Source: a bacterium (lineage in GTDB: Bacteria; Patescibacteriota; Gracilibacteria; UBA4473). Taken from it: DNA of 64,000 bases. Positions 24,936 through 33,647 of this stretch are shown here, one piece after another (the stretch's first letter is position 1; each line of letters opens with the position of its first letter). Under the pieces are notes generated by a model, which was not told where the DNA came from, searched no databases, and worked only from the letters and a program-made list of their open reading frames with translations. The translations under genes and the position numbers were made by a program. Location of the stretch: NCBI GenBank assembly GCA_009995455.1, contig JAACPJ010000003.1:124001-188000 (forward strand), read 5' to 3'.

Positions 24936-27050
24936 ATGAAAACTGTGTTGGCTCTATTAAGCCTTATCATCCTGTCTTTTGGCTTAGTATGGGGAATGCC
25001 CTTACCAAAAACTGAACTTTCTAAACAGTCTTTCAGTTTTTATGATAGAGCGGGAGAACTGCTTTATAAAGAATCCGCGTTTCAAGATAAATCAGAGGCG
25101 TTGCCAGAATTTTTACAGGCGGCCATTATAGAGCTGGAAGATCAGAATTTCAGAACTCATGCAGGCGTTGATTTTAAAGCTTTGCTTAGAGCCACAACTC
25201 AGAACCTAGCAGCGGGTTCGACGGTTTCAGGGGCTTCAACGATTACGATGCAATTAGCACGTCTTCGTTACTTAGAGCCTGAGTCTCGAAATTGGTGGTA
25301 TAAAATGCGTCAAACCTTTTGGGCTTTTAAGCTGGAGCAACAACTCAGCAAGACCGAAATTTTAAATGATTATTTAAACCGAGTGAGCCTGGGTTATAAC
25401 GTAAAAGGTTTCCCAGGGGCGGCGGATCATTATTTTTCTAAGCGTCTTGACCAACTTTCAATTGGCGAAATGGCCACTTTGCTAGCAATTGTTCAGAATC
25501 CAAGCCAGTTTAATCCAATTTCTAACCCTGAGCTTTCGGTGGAGCGACGTAATTTAATGTTGCGCCGGTTGCGTGAAGGGACGCTTATATCTGAAACAGA
25601 TTTCAATTTTTGGACGGCTGAGCCTTTAGTGATCAAACCTCATATAGAAAATTTTATCATTGCGCCTCATTTTGTTTTTTGGGTGAAAAATCAACTTTCG
25701 GAATTAAATTTACCCAATACTGAAATTAAGGTTTACACCACTTTAGATAAAACCTTATACCAAGATACGCTTCATATTCTGCAAGAGGTGATTAAGCGTG
25801 AGCAACAAAGTAAGAAGCTTTTTAACGGCTCTGTAGTTGTTCTTGATCGTCAAAACAATATTCGGGTTATGGTTGGTAGCCCTGATTTTTTTGATGACAC
25901 TATTGATGGGGCGGTTAATTTGGCCACTTCGGTGCGACAAACCGGTTCAGTATTAAAACCATTTCTTTACACTTTAGCGTTAGAAAAAGGCCTATCGCCG
26001 GCCTCAGCTTTGAATGACCAAAAAACAATTTTCCCCGAAGGTTATCTGCCGCGAAATTTTAATATTGAAGAAGAAAACGGATCTGTTCGTTTTCGAGAAG
26101 CCTTGGCAAATTCATATAACATAGCCGCTGTTGATTTATTAAACCGAATTGGCGTTGGGAACTTTTATGCTTTGCTGCGATCGGTGGGAATTAATCTGCA
26201 AGAAAGCGTAGATGATCTTGGGCTTTCTTTAGTGCTTGGTTCAGCGCAGGCGTCGTTACTTTCTGTCACACAAGCTTTTTCTGTTTTTACGCATCAAGGC
26301 GAACTGAGAGATTTAAATTTTATTGTGTCTTTAAAAACGACCGATGGTGAAGTTATATATGAACCCGCGCCAACGGGTGTGAAAAAAGTATTTTCCACTG
26401 ACAGTGCCGAGTGGGCGCAACAGGTTTTAAGTGACAATGAAGCCCGTTGGAAAAATTTTTCCCGGGGGAATAGTTTAGAACTTGATTTCCCAAGTGGTGG
26501 TAAAACAGGGACCTCTCAAGCCTTTAGAGATAATTGGGTTGTTGGATTTTCCCCTCAATTCACAGTAGGGGTTTGGGTTGGAAATGCGAATGGGGCTCCG
26601 ATGATAGCTAGCTCTGGGATGCAGGGCGCGGGCCCGATTTGGCAACGAGTCATGCAGCGCTTGCACCGCGATCAGCCACGAACTGACTTTATTTTTAAAG
26701 GAAATCGTACCTTAAGTAGGGTTTGTCGCCGACCGGGTGAAACTAATTGTTCGGAAAGAGTGCCCGTTTTTTTAACCCCAAAAGAGTTAAAAGCCTTAAA
26801 TACAGTTGAGGCTTTTTTACCAGAAACCTTTCAAATTGTTTATCCGGCAGAGGGCGATGTTTTTGCCGAGGGTTCTAGTTTATTGATTCAAACCCGAGGG
26901 GCGCAGAGCCAGGTGACCGAGTATCGTCACAATGGTGCGATTCAAACGTCTCCTATATTTGAAAATTTATCGGTTGGAATGCATGCGTTTGAAGTGCGAA
27001 CGCTTGACGGTGACAGCGATTTAGTTCACATTCTGGTTGAAGCATTGTAA
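24936..27050 (+). CDS. pbpC: Penicillin-binding protein 1C (bifunctional glycosyltransferase/transpeptidase)
   Basis: A 704-aa class A PBP. A signal anchor (residues 1-20) precedes the GT51 glycosyltransferase (ELEDQNFRTHAGVDF with catalytic Glu; SGASTITMQLARL). The transpeptidase follows, with RQTGSVLKPF (active-site SxxK) and SGGKTGTSQAFRDNW (KTG box). The last ~90 residues form the PBP1C-specific C-terminal domain. It polymerises and crosslinks peptidoglycan. It is followed 13 nt later by an alpha-2-macroglobulin lipoprotein, the same pairing known in Gram-negative bacteria, where the pair is thought to repair wall after protease attack. Confidence 0.95.
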   Translation: MKTVLALLSLIILSFGLVWGMPLPKTELSKQSFSFYDRAGELLYKESAFQDKSEALPEFLQAAIIELEDQNFRTHAGVDFKALLRATTQNLAAGSTVSGASTITMQLARLRYLEPESRNWWYKMRQTFWAFKLEQQLSKTEILNDYLNRVSLGYNVKGFPGAADHYFSKRLDQLSIGEMATLLAIVQNPSQFNPISNPELSVERRNLMLRRLREGTLISETDFNFWTAEPLVIKPHIENFIIAPHFVFWVKNQLSELNLPNTEIKVYTTLDKTLYQDTLHILQEVIKREQQSKKLFNGSVVVLDRQNNIRVMVGSPDFFDDTIDGAVNLATSVRQTGSVLKPFLYTLALEKGLSPASALNDQKTIFPEGYLPRNFNIEEENGSVRFREALANSYNIAAVDLLNRIGVGNFYALLRSVGINLQESVDDLGLSLVLGSAQASLLSVTQAFSVFTHQGELRDLNFIVSLKTTDGEVIYEPAPTGVKKVFSTDSAEWAQQVLSDNEARWKNFSRGNSLELDFPSGGKTGTSQAFRDNWVVGFSPQFTVGVWVGNANGAPMIASSGMQGAGPIWQRVMQRLHRDQPRTDFIFKGNRTLSRVCRRPGETNCSERVPVFLTPKELKALNTVEAFLPETFQIVYPAEGDVFAEGSSLLIQTRGAQSQVTEYRHNGAIQTSPIFENLSVGMHAFEVRTLDGDSDLVHILVEAL

Positions 27051-27063
27051 TCATTCAAACCCA

Positions 27064-30000
27064 ATGAAAAAGTTCGTTCTAATGGCGGTCAGCTTTATTT
27101 TAGTGGCTTGTGACAAAGTACCGAGCGCACAAGACCTGAAAGATCTAGCCGAGATTGAAATTAACTTAGCCGATATTAATTTTGAAAATCCTGCAGAAAT
27201 TGATTTTATTTCTCCAGCAGAAAATTCAACAAATGTTAAAGGGTTGACGCCAATCACGCTGTTATGGAAAGAACCCGTATTAGCCTTACAAAATCAACAA
27301 CAGGCGAAAGCTTTTTTAGGGAAATATATAACGATTAGCCCTGAGCAAGAAGGGGAATGGCGGACGCTTGGAACAAGTGGAATTATGTTTCAGCCGCTAG
27401 AGCCTTGGAAACCTTCAACCAAATATACTTTAGGGGCTACGCCAGAAATTTTGGCTGACTTTTCTTACAGTTTTGAGACCGAGCGTTTAAGTTTGAATAG
27501 CAGTGACACGGATTTATTGGTCTCTAAAGAACCTATTCGTTTAAATTTTAACCAAGAAGTTTCATTAGGATCGCTCGAGAAAGCCATTAGTTTGACCTCT
27601 ATAGCGCCGACAAAAATAGACATCACTTATGGAACCAAAATCGATGAAAATGAAGAAAAAATAACCGATAAATCGATTTTAGTCTTAACGCCACAGTCTT
27701 CTTGGCCTGAAGCTACTTTATATACGTTAACGATTGCGGCTCCAGGGAGTTACTCCATAGATGGACCTTTGCCATTAGAAGAACCTATAAACTTAGAATT
27801 TACGACCGCTGGTCCTTTTGAACTTTCTCAATTTCAAGCGCCACCTTTTCATCAAAGATCCGCTGTGTTTACTTTTTCGTCTTTGGTTTCAAGTAAAACG
27901 TTTGCCGAGAATTTAGTGATTAAACCAGAACCAAAAAATTCATTAGTAGAAGAAGCCCTTAAATACTGGGTGGAAAACAGCTACGACAGCCAAAACTTTT
28001 ATTTAAGCCCGCCAGATGGAGCGTGGGATCCTGAAGTAGAATACGAAATTAGTTTTAAGCCTGGATTTACAGATACCGCTGGCCGAAATTTGAAATCTAA
28101 CGTGCCGTTCAAATTTCAAACCAACTTAGAAACTTTTTTTAGTCCGGTTTATATACCGGCGAACTACACCGTTTTTGCTCGTGACGCCAAACTTGAACCA
28201 ACATTTGTTTATGGTGGTAACACCACTCAATTAACGGTGTCGCTTAATGGACAAACTAAAACCTATCCGATTCCAGGTTCTTTGAAAAAAAGAAAAATTT
28301 GGACGCTGGATTTACCAAATCAGTTTCCACAAATTTTTAATACTGAGGGCCAAATTATACCAGGGAATTACAAATTAAATGTGGTAGCAGATTTTAAAGA
28401 AGATAATCGGTTTGCTTCTTTTGAAACGCGTTTCTTTGTTTCAGATTTTTCGGTTGAAATTAAAAGTGCTCCTAATGATAAAGTCCAAGTTTACGCTCAA
28501 CCCTATCCTGGTGAAACGGCTTTAGCCGAGGCTTTAAATATGGAGTTTTTTGTAGGAGATTGGCAAACAGAACGACGTTACAACCAAGTAAATGGCGTTG
28601 AAAGTGGTTATGAAACGATGATTCCACAGGGACAATTTAAAAGTGTAAAAGTCACGAGCGGGGATAAAGTCGGTTACGGTACACCACAGTTTAATCAAGG
28701 CATGAGCCCGTGGGATACGCAGGCTGAATTTGGTGATTGGCAATACAGCCAAACTTATTCGGGAGCGCTGTTTACCGATCGTCCCTTATACAAACCAAAC
28801 CAAAAAATTTACTTCAAAGGCTTGCTTCGGGAGCTCCAATTATTTGGTAAAAATTTTCCCTTAAAACCCGTAAGCGATAGTGCACTAGATTTAAATTATG
28901 AAATAGTGGTTTTTGACCCAGAATACAATGAAGTTGACCGCTTTAAGGGCGTGTCAGCCGCTGGTAGCTTTAATGGGGAATATATGATTCCGGAAGCTGC
29001 TAAATTAGGGAATTACCGCTTAGTTTTTAATATTATGAATGCTGACGGCACGTCTCCTTTTAGTATGGAAACGCCTTTTTGGGTTGAGGAATATCGAAAG
29101 CCAAACTTCTTAATCGAGAGTTCTTTTTCTGACACGACCGCCATTTTAGAGGAAACTTTAACCGCGAAAATCAGTGCGCAGTATGCTTTTGGTGGAGCCA
29201 TTACTAACAAACCTTTAAATTACACGGTGACTTTATTTGGGAATGAAAGATGTCGTTTCTGGTGCTGGGGACCACAAACAAGAAAAGATAAAGTGATTAC
29301 ATCTGGAGAAGCTTTGCTAGATGAGAATGGTGAATTTGCTTTGGAAATTGAGCTTAAGGATTTGGATTTAACCAATATTGATTGGAACTTGTTAACGCTC
29401 AATGCCACCGTAAATGTGAGTGATGCTGAACAAAGTTCTACCGAAATTTCAATTCCATTTGAAACCGCAAATCGAGAGATCGTGCTGAAAGCGATTCCAA
29501 ATTTCTTAGCCACACAAGAGACCGCAAAACTGGGCGGTTCGGTTAAAAACTTAACGGGTGATTTAATCGTTTCGGCTCCAGTTAAATTGCGATTGCTACA
29601 AACGAAATGGGTTCGCAATGAAAGAAAAAATGCAGATGGCAACTTTTATGGTGAATGGGAATCGATTGAAACAGAAGTAAAATCGGTTCAAACTAAAACC
29701 AACGAAAAAGGAGAATTTGAATTTGATTTCACCGCTCCAACCTCTGGTGGAGAGTATATTTTCCAATTTGAAACCACAGACGATAAAGGTCGACTCGCGT
29801 TGCTCGATAAATATTTCTGGGTGGCCGGGAATGATTTAGATCAAGTCAGAGAAAATAATACGAACAATATTTTATGGCTGTTTCCAAATCAAGATACATA
29901 CAAAATTGGTGAGACGGTCGAAGTGTTTTCCCCGAATGCTGAATTTGAACCAACGCGAGTGCATGCTACTTTAGAACGTGGCGAAGTGTTTGAAACGCTC

Positions 30001-32595
30001 GATTTTAACGTTGAAAATAGCACCGTTTCATTTGTGGTGGAAGATTGGATGAGCCCAAATGTATTTGTTTCAATACTGGTAGAGGGGATTGATGAAGCGG
30101 GAGAAATGCAGGTTAAGTGGGGCGCGCATCCGATTAAAATTGAAGATACAAGTCATACCTTGCAGCTTAAAGTAACGCCTGAAAAAATGATGTACCGTCC
30201 GGGAGATGAAGTGGTGCTGAATGTTGAAACTCAAGTCGCAAACCAAGGTCAAGCGGCTGAAGTGGCTATAGCCGTAGTGGATGAAACTTTGCTGGCTTTG
30301 AAAGCTCGAGTACCACTCGATTTGATGGAGTCTTTAATTGGAAAATGGCCACTCGGGGTTTCTACTTATCATACGTTAGCCAATTTTATGTCGGCTAAAG
30401 AAATGGCCGCTATTATGGAAGAAGTTCGACAAATTGCCGACCGAATGGAGATGGGCTTTGGTGGTGGTGGCGGTAAAGGGGATGATTTTAAACCGCGAGG
30501 AGACTTTAGAGATACGGCTGAATTTGTCGCTAAATTGGAAACTGGCGCTGATGGAAAGGGGACCTATAGTTTCAAATTACCAGACAACCTTACTACCTGG
30601 AATATCTTTGCGGTAGGGGCTACAAAAAATAATGCTTTTGGTACGAACACTTCAGATTTTCAAGTCTCATTGCCTTTATTGATTTCGGAAATTGTTCCAA
30701 ATTTCTTTCAAGCTGGCGACGAACTTGAATTAGGCTTACTAGTTTATCGCGATGATAGTGAAGTTAAAAAAGAAGATATTTTGGTGTCTTTGAATTTACC
30801 ACCTGAAATAGAAGTGGTGGGGGATTCTGAAAAAACGGTCAGTGTTGGCAAAGAAGCTCGAGTTTATTTTACTGTAAGAGTGAAACCTTCTCTTGAGTCT
30901 AAAACGATTAACTTTGGATACACCATTGAAAGTGAAGCTTCACAGTTAAAAGATGCTATTGCCTTAGAGCGTGAAATTTTGCCACCGGCCATGAGTTTGG
31001 CGGCAGCTGATTTTCAGAGAGTAGAAAATACTTATAATGTTCAAACTCTAGTCGATCCAAAATCGATCAACTCAAGCTTAACGGTTAAAATTTTTGCATC
31101 GCTTTCTAACTCGCTTGAAACATTGATTGATGTGGCTGAAAAAATTAACTATGGCTGCACCGAGCAACGTTTGTCTTTACTTGTGTCTAAAATTTATCAG
31201 AACAACTTAGATAAATCTTTGAACCGTGAAGTACCAAATTTAGCGCTTGATGAACTGGTTGAAACCCGGGATCAAATTGAAAAAAGTTTTATTGAAGGTG
31301 GTGGTTACGCTTTTTGGGAAGATTCAAATCGTGCGAACTTCTGGGTGACAACACAAGTATTGGAATACGCCCCCTTATTGGCTGAAAATAATATGCCTTT
31401 AAATCAGGAGCATTTAAGCGTATCTGCAGATTTCCTGAGAACTGAACTCTTTAAAACGTGTGACGATGGATTGAACTGGCAGTGTCCTGATCCAATTTCA
31501 AGAACTCATGCGGCTTCAGTACTAGTAGATTACAATCGGTTCGGGGTGAATGATTTAGACTTCTTAAAAAGTTATACTAATTCTTTAGAAGGGAAAATCC
31601 GTTGGATTCGAACGGCTCAGAAACTTGGGGATTTATCGCCAGCATTAGAAACCCTTAAGACACAGTATTTAACCGCGATTACTCAAAGCTATAAAAGAGA
31701 AGATCGTTACGGGTTTTGGAGTGAAACCGATGGCGCTTTTTACTCGCAAGATGAACGATTGACGGCTTTGATTTTTGAAACTTTGATGAATCAGAATGCC
31801 TTTGAAAATGAGTATGAGTTTATCGCGCGTTATTTGTCTGAAAGTCAGAAAGAATCACTCTCTGGAAATTCATCGATGCATGTTTTGAAAACATTAGCCC
31901 AATACGTTCAAACTCAAGAAACGGCTTCGGTGGGTGCGAATTTTAATCTTAAAAATATAACCGCAAATCAAACTTTGCTCGAAGGCACTTTGGCTCATTT
32001 AGAGGACGTTAAAACTTACAGTGCTACGAAGGTTGAACAAAGCCGTCAAAGCTATGAATTAACCACCGATAAACCAGTATTAATGGATTTTGTTTTAACT
32101 GAAACATTGCCAGCCTCAGACGTCGTTGCGAACGCCAAAGGTTTTTGGATTGAAAGAGAAGTGAATCTTTTACAGGGGTTAGAAGGCCAGCCTTTAAAAG
32201 ACGATAGCTTACAGCTGGGAGAAAACTATTTAGTCAAATTAAAGATCGTGACTCCTCGGGCACATAGACAAGTTTTAGTCGAAGACCCAATTCCAAGTGG
32301 AGTTGAAATTGTAAATTTTAATTTTGATAACGCTGACCAAACTTTAGAAGGCGCTCTTGGGACTGAGAATTGTGATTGGGGATGGTGTCAGCCATTAATT
32401 TCTCATCAAGAATACCGTTTAGATAGAGCTCGATTCTTTATTGATTACTTGCCGGCTGGCACTCATGAAATCACTTATATTCTTAGACCTAGATTAGCTG
32501 GTGACTTTGAATGGTTACCCGCTAAAGTTGAAGAGATGTATTTCCCTGAGATTGCAGCCAACACCGCTGGAAGAAAAATTGAAATTAAAAAATAA
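27064..32595 (+). CDS. Bacterial alpha-2-macroglobulin lipoprotein with thioester
   Basis: A 1843-aa lipoprotein (MKKFVLMAVSFILVACDK, lipobox LVAC). It has the bacterial A2M architecture: N-terminal macroglobulin (MG)-type beta domains, a central MG7-like region, a Gly-rich bait-like loop (MGFGGGGGKGDDFKPRG, about residue 1135), the conserved GTYSFKLPDNLTTW, and the thioester motif YGCTEQ (Cys1365). Trapped proteases would be covalently linked through the thioester. The start at 27064 gives the lipobox; the ORF-track start lies in pbpC. One operon with pbpC, closed by a terminator. Many A2Ms of this branch are periplasmic, so the cellular location in a CPR cell is notable. Confidence 0.93.
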   Translation: MKKFVLMAVSFILVACDKVPSAQDLKDLAEIEINLADINFENPAEIDFISPAENSTNVKGLTPITLLWKEPVLALQNQQQAKAFLGKYITISPEQEGEWRTLGTSGIMFQPLEPWKPSTKYTLGATPEILADFSYSFETERLSLNSSDTDLLVSKEPIRLNFNQEVSLGSLEKAISLTSIAPTKIDITYGTKIDENEEKITDKSILVLTPQSSWPEATLYTLTIAAPGSYSIDGPLPLEEPINLEFTTAGPFELSQFQAPPFHQRSAVFTFSSLVSSKTFAENLVIKPEPKNSLVEEALKYWVENSYDSQNFYLSPPDGAWDPEVEYEISFKPGFTDTAGRNLKSNVPFKFQTNLETFFSPVYIPANYTVFARDAKLEPTFVYGGNTTQLTVSLNGQTKTYPIPGSLKKRKIWTLDLPNQFPQIFNTEGQIIPGNYKLNVVADFKEDNRFASFETRFFVSDFSVEIKSAPNDKVQVYAQPYPGETALAEALNMEFFVGDWQTERRYNQVNGVESGYETMIPQGQFKSVKVTSGDKVGYGTPQFNQGMSPWDTQAEFGDWQYSQTYSGALFTDRPLYKPNQKIYFKGLLRELQLFGKNFPLKPVSDSALDLNYEIVVFDPEYNEVDRFKGVSAAGSFNGEYMIPEAAKLGNYRLVFNIMNADGTSPFSMETPFWVEEYRKPNFLIESSFSDTTAILEETLTAKISAQYAFGGAITNKPLNYTVTLFGNERCRFWCWGPQTRKDKVITSGEALLDENGEFALEIELKDLDLTNIDWNLLTLNATVNVSDAEQSSTEISIPFETANREIVLKAIPNFLATQETAKLGGSVKNLTGDLIVSAPVKLRLLQTKWVRNERKNADGNFYGEWESIETEVKSVQTKTNEKGEFEFDFTAPTSGGEYIFQFETTDDKGRLALLDKYFWVAGNDLDQVRENNTNNILWLFPNQDTYKIGETVEVFSPNAEFEPTRVHATLERGEVFETLDFNVENSTVSFVVEDWMSPNVFVSILVEGIDEAGEMQVKWGAHPIKIEDTSHTLQLKVTPEKMMYRPGDEVVLNVETQVANQGQAAEVAIAVVDETLLALKARVPLDLMESLIGKWPLGVSTYHTLANFMSAKEMAAIMEEVRQIADRMEMGFGGGGGKGDDFKPRGDFRDTAEFVAKLETGADGKGTYSFKLPDNLTTWNIFAVGATKNNAFGTNTSDFQVSLPLLISEIVPNFFQAGDELELGLLVYRDDSEVKKEDILVSLNLPPEIEVVGDSEKTVSVGKEARVYFTVRVKPSLESKTINFGYTIESEASQLKDAIALEREILPPAMSLAAADFQRVENTYNVQTLVDPKSINSSLTVKIFASLSNSLETLIDVAEKINYGCTEQRLSLLVSKIYQNNLDKSLNREVPNLALDELVETRDQIEKSFIEGGGYAFWEDSNRANFWVTTQVLEYAPLLAENNMPLNQEHLSVSADFLRTELFKTCDDGLNWQCPDPISRTHAASVLVDYNRFGVNDLDFLKSYTNSLEGKIRWIRTAQKLGDLSPALETLKTQYLTAITQSYKREDRYGFWSETDGAFYSQDERLTALIFETLMNQNAFENEYEFIARYLSESQKESLSGNSSMHVLKTLAQYVQTQETASVGANFNLKNITANQTLLEGTLAHLEDVKTYSATKVEQSRQSYELTTDKPVLMDFVLTETLPASDVVANAKGFWIEREVNLLQGLEGQPLKDDSLQLGENYLVKLKIVTPRAHRQVLVEDPIPSGVEIVNFNFDNADQTLEGALGTENCDWGWCQPLISHQEYRLDRARFFIDYLPAGTHEITYILRPRLAGDFEWLPAKVEEMYFPEIAANTAGRKIEIKK

Positions 32596-32627
32596 GAGCT
32601 CGAAGTCGAAACTTATAAGCCCTTTAG

Positions 32628-32662
32628 AAACTCTGAATCTTAATATAGATTCAGAGTTTTTT
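32628..32662 (+). terminator. Intrinsic terminator of the pbpC-A2M operon
   Basis: AAACTCTGAATCT / AGATTCAGAGTTT, a perfect 13-bp stem with a 6-nt loop, ending in a T run that overlaps the last codon of the convergent reductase gene. Confidence 0.95.
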
Positions 32663-33398
32663 AGTTAAAGCGTTCCATAAAGATTTGTTCCTTGGCAAAA
32701 CCTTTTTCCTGTAAAATTTCTTGAACCGATTTTACCATTGCTCCATTTCCACATAAATAGAATTCAAAATCATCATTTTTTTCAAAGCTTTCTAGAATAT
32801 TTGTGATTCGGCAGTTCATGGCTTCGCACTTTAAACCGGCTGGGATTTTTAAATTCGCATCTCTTGATAAACCCAGTTGAACTTTGAGTTCGGCACCCCA
32901 TTGGTTCACTTCTTCTAAATAGGCTAAATCATCTGCATTTTGGCCCCCGTACAGCAATGTCATAGCTCGAGGAGTATCTCTGGCAGCTTCAGTTTTAATC
33001 ATCGCTCTAAAGGGCGCTATTCCAGTTCCCGTAGCACAGAATACTAAATGGGCTTGAGTATTTTCAGATAAAGTAAAATGACCAAAGGGGCCTTTGAATG
33101 GGAACGCATCTCCTATTTCGGCGGCATTTAGGGCTTCACTTCCAACACCTCCTGCAACAATTCGTACCATCAACTCTAGTGTCTTTTCGTCTGGGGTTGA
33201 AGCAATTGAATAAGCCCGCCAAGCCGTTTGGCTAAAACCGAGAGAAACAAACTGCCCGGCAGAGAAATTAAATGCCCCTTCATAATTTTCACCGGTCAAG
33301 GTTTTTAGGTTTGATAAACTAAAGTTAAGTTTAAGGGTGTCGGTGGCGGCTATTTCTTTTGAAACTAAAACTAGTTCTCCGGTTAAAATCGTATTCAT
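32661..33398 (-). CDS. FAD/NAD(P)-binding ferredoxin reductase-type oxidoreductase
   Basis: A 245-aa FNR-family flavoprotein. The FAD site is WRAYSIAS (RxYS motif), with FKGPFGHFTL near the flavin. The NAD(P) site is VFCATGTGIAPFRAMI, and FYLCGNGAMVKSVQEIL closes the fold. It would move electrons between NAD(P)H and an iron-sulfur partner. The gene for a thioredoxin-like 2Fe-2S ferredoxin lies 3 nt upstream in the same operon and is the obvious partner. Confidence 0.9.
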   Translation of the reverse strand: MNTILTGELVLVSKEIAATDTLKLNFSLSNLKTLTGENYEGAFNFSAGQFVSLGFSQTAWRAYSIASTPDEKTLELMVRIVAGGVGSEALNAAEIGDAFPFKGPFGHFTLSENTQAHLVFCATGTGIAPFRAMIKTEAARDTPRAMTLLYGGQNADDLAYLEEVNQWGAELKVQLGLSRDANLKIPAGLKCEAMNCRITNILESFEKNDDFEFYLCGNGAMVKSVQEILQEKGFAKEQIFMERFN

Positions 33399-33401
33399 AA
33401 G

Positions 33402-33647
33402 CTATTTTTTAAGGATGTTTTTTAAAATTTCGGCTAGGCCAGGGCCTGTCACATTGGAGTAATCTACGGGGTCTTTATCAGATTCGAAACGAACATTTAC
33501 CGCTGATTCGCATTTTCCCAGGCAAGCACAAGGCTCTACCTTTAGGGCCGTTTCAGACCCAGCTAGTTCGGCTTTGGCTCGATCAAATAAATAGGCTGAA
33601 CCGTAATCACTGCATACTCTACCGGTGCAGATTTTCAGACGGTTCAT
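33402..33647 (-). CDS. Thioredoxin-like [2Fe-2S] ferredoxin
   Basis: An 81-aa protein with the cluster ligands spaced as in thioredoxin-like ferredoxins: ICTGRVCSDYGS (Cys-x4-Cys) and EPCACLGKCESAVNV (Cys-x3-Cys). No other domain is present. It overlaps the upstream gene's stop (TAATG) and is followed 3 nt later by an FNR-type reductase. Together they form a compact electron-transfer module, and coupling to the upstream membrane protein is suggested by the translational overlap. Confidence 0.9.
   Translation of the reverse strand: MNRLKICTGRVCSDYGSAYLFDRAKAELAGSETALKVEPCACLGKCESAVNVRFESDKDPVDYSNVTGPGLAEILKNILKK

Noticed and set aside
29220-29642. 140-aa antisense ORF within the macroglobulin gene
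   Set aside because: Shadow of a strongly conserved gene on the other strand, with no promoter or family signal; the same applies to 39 kb and 59 kb antisense ORFs.
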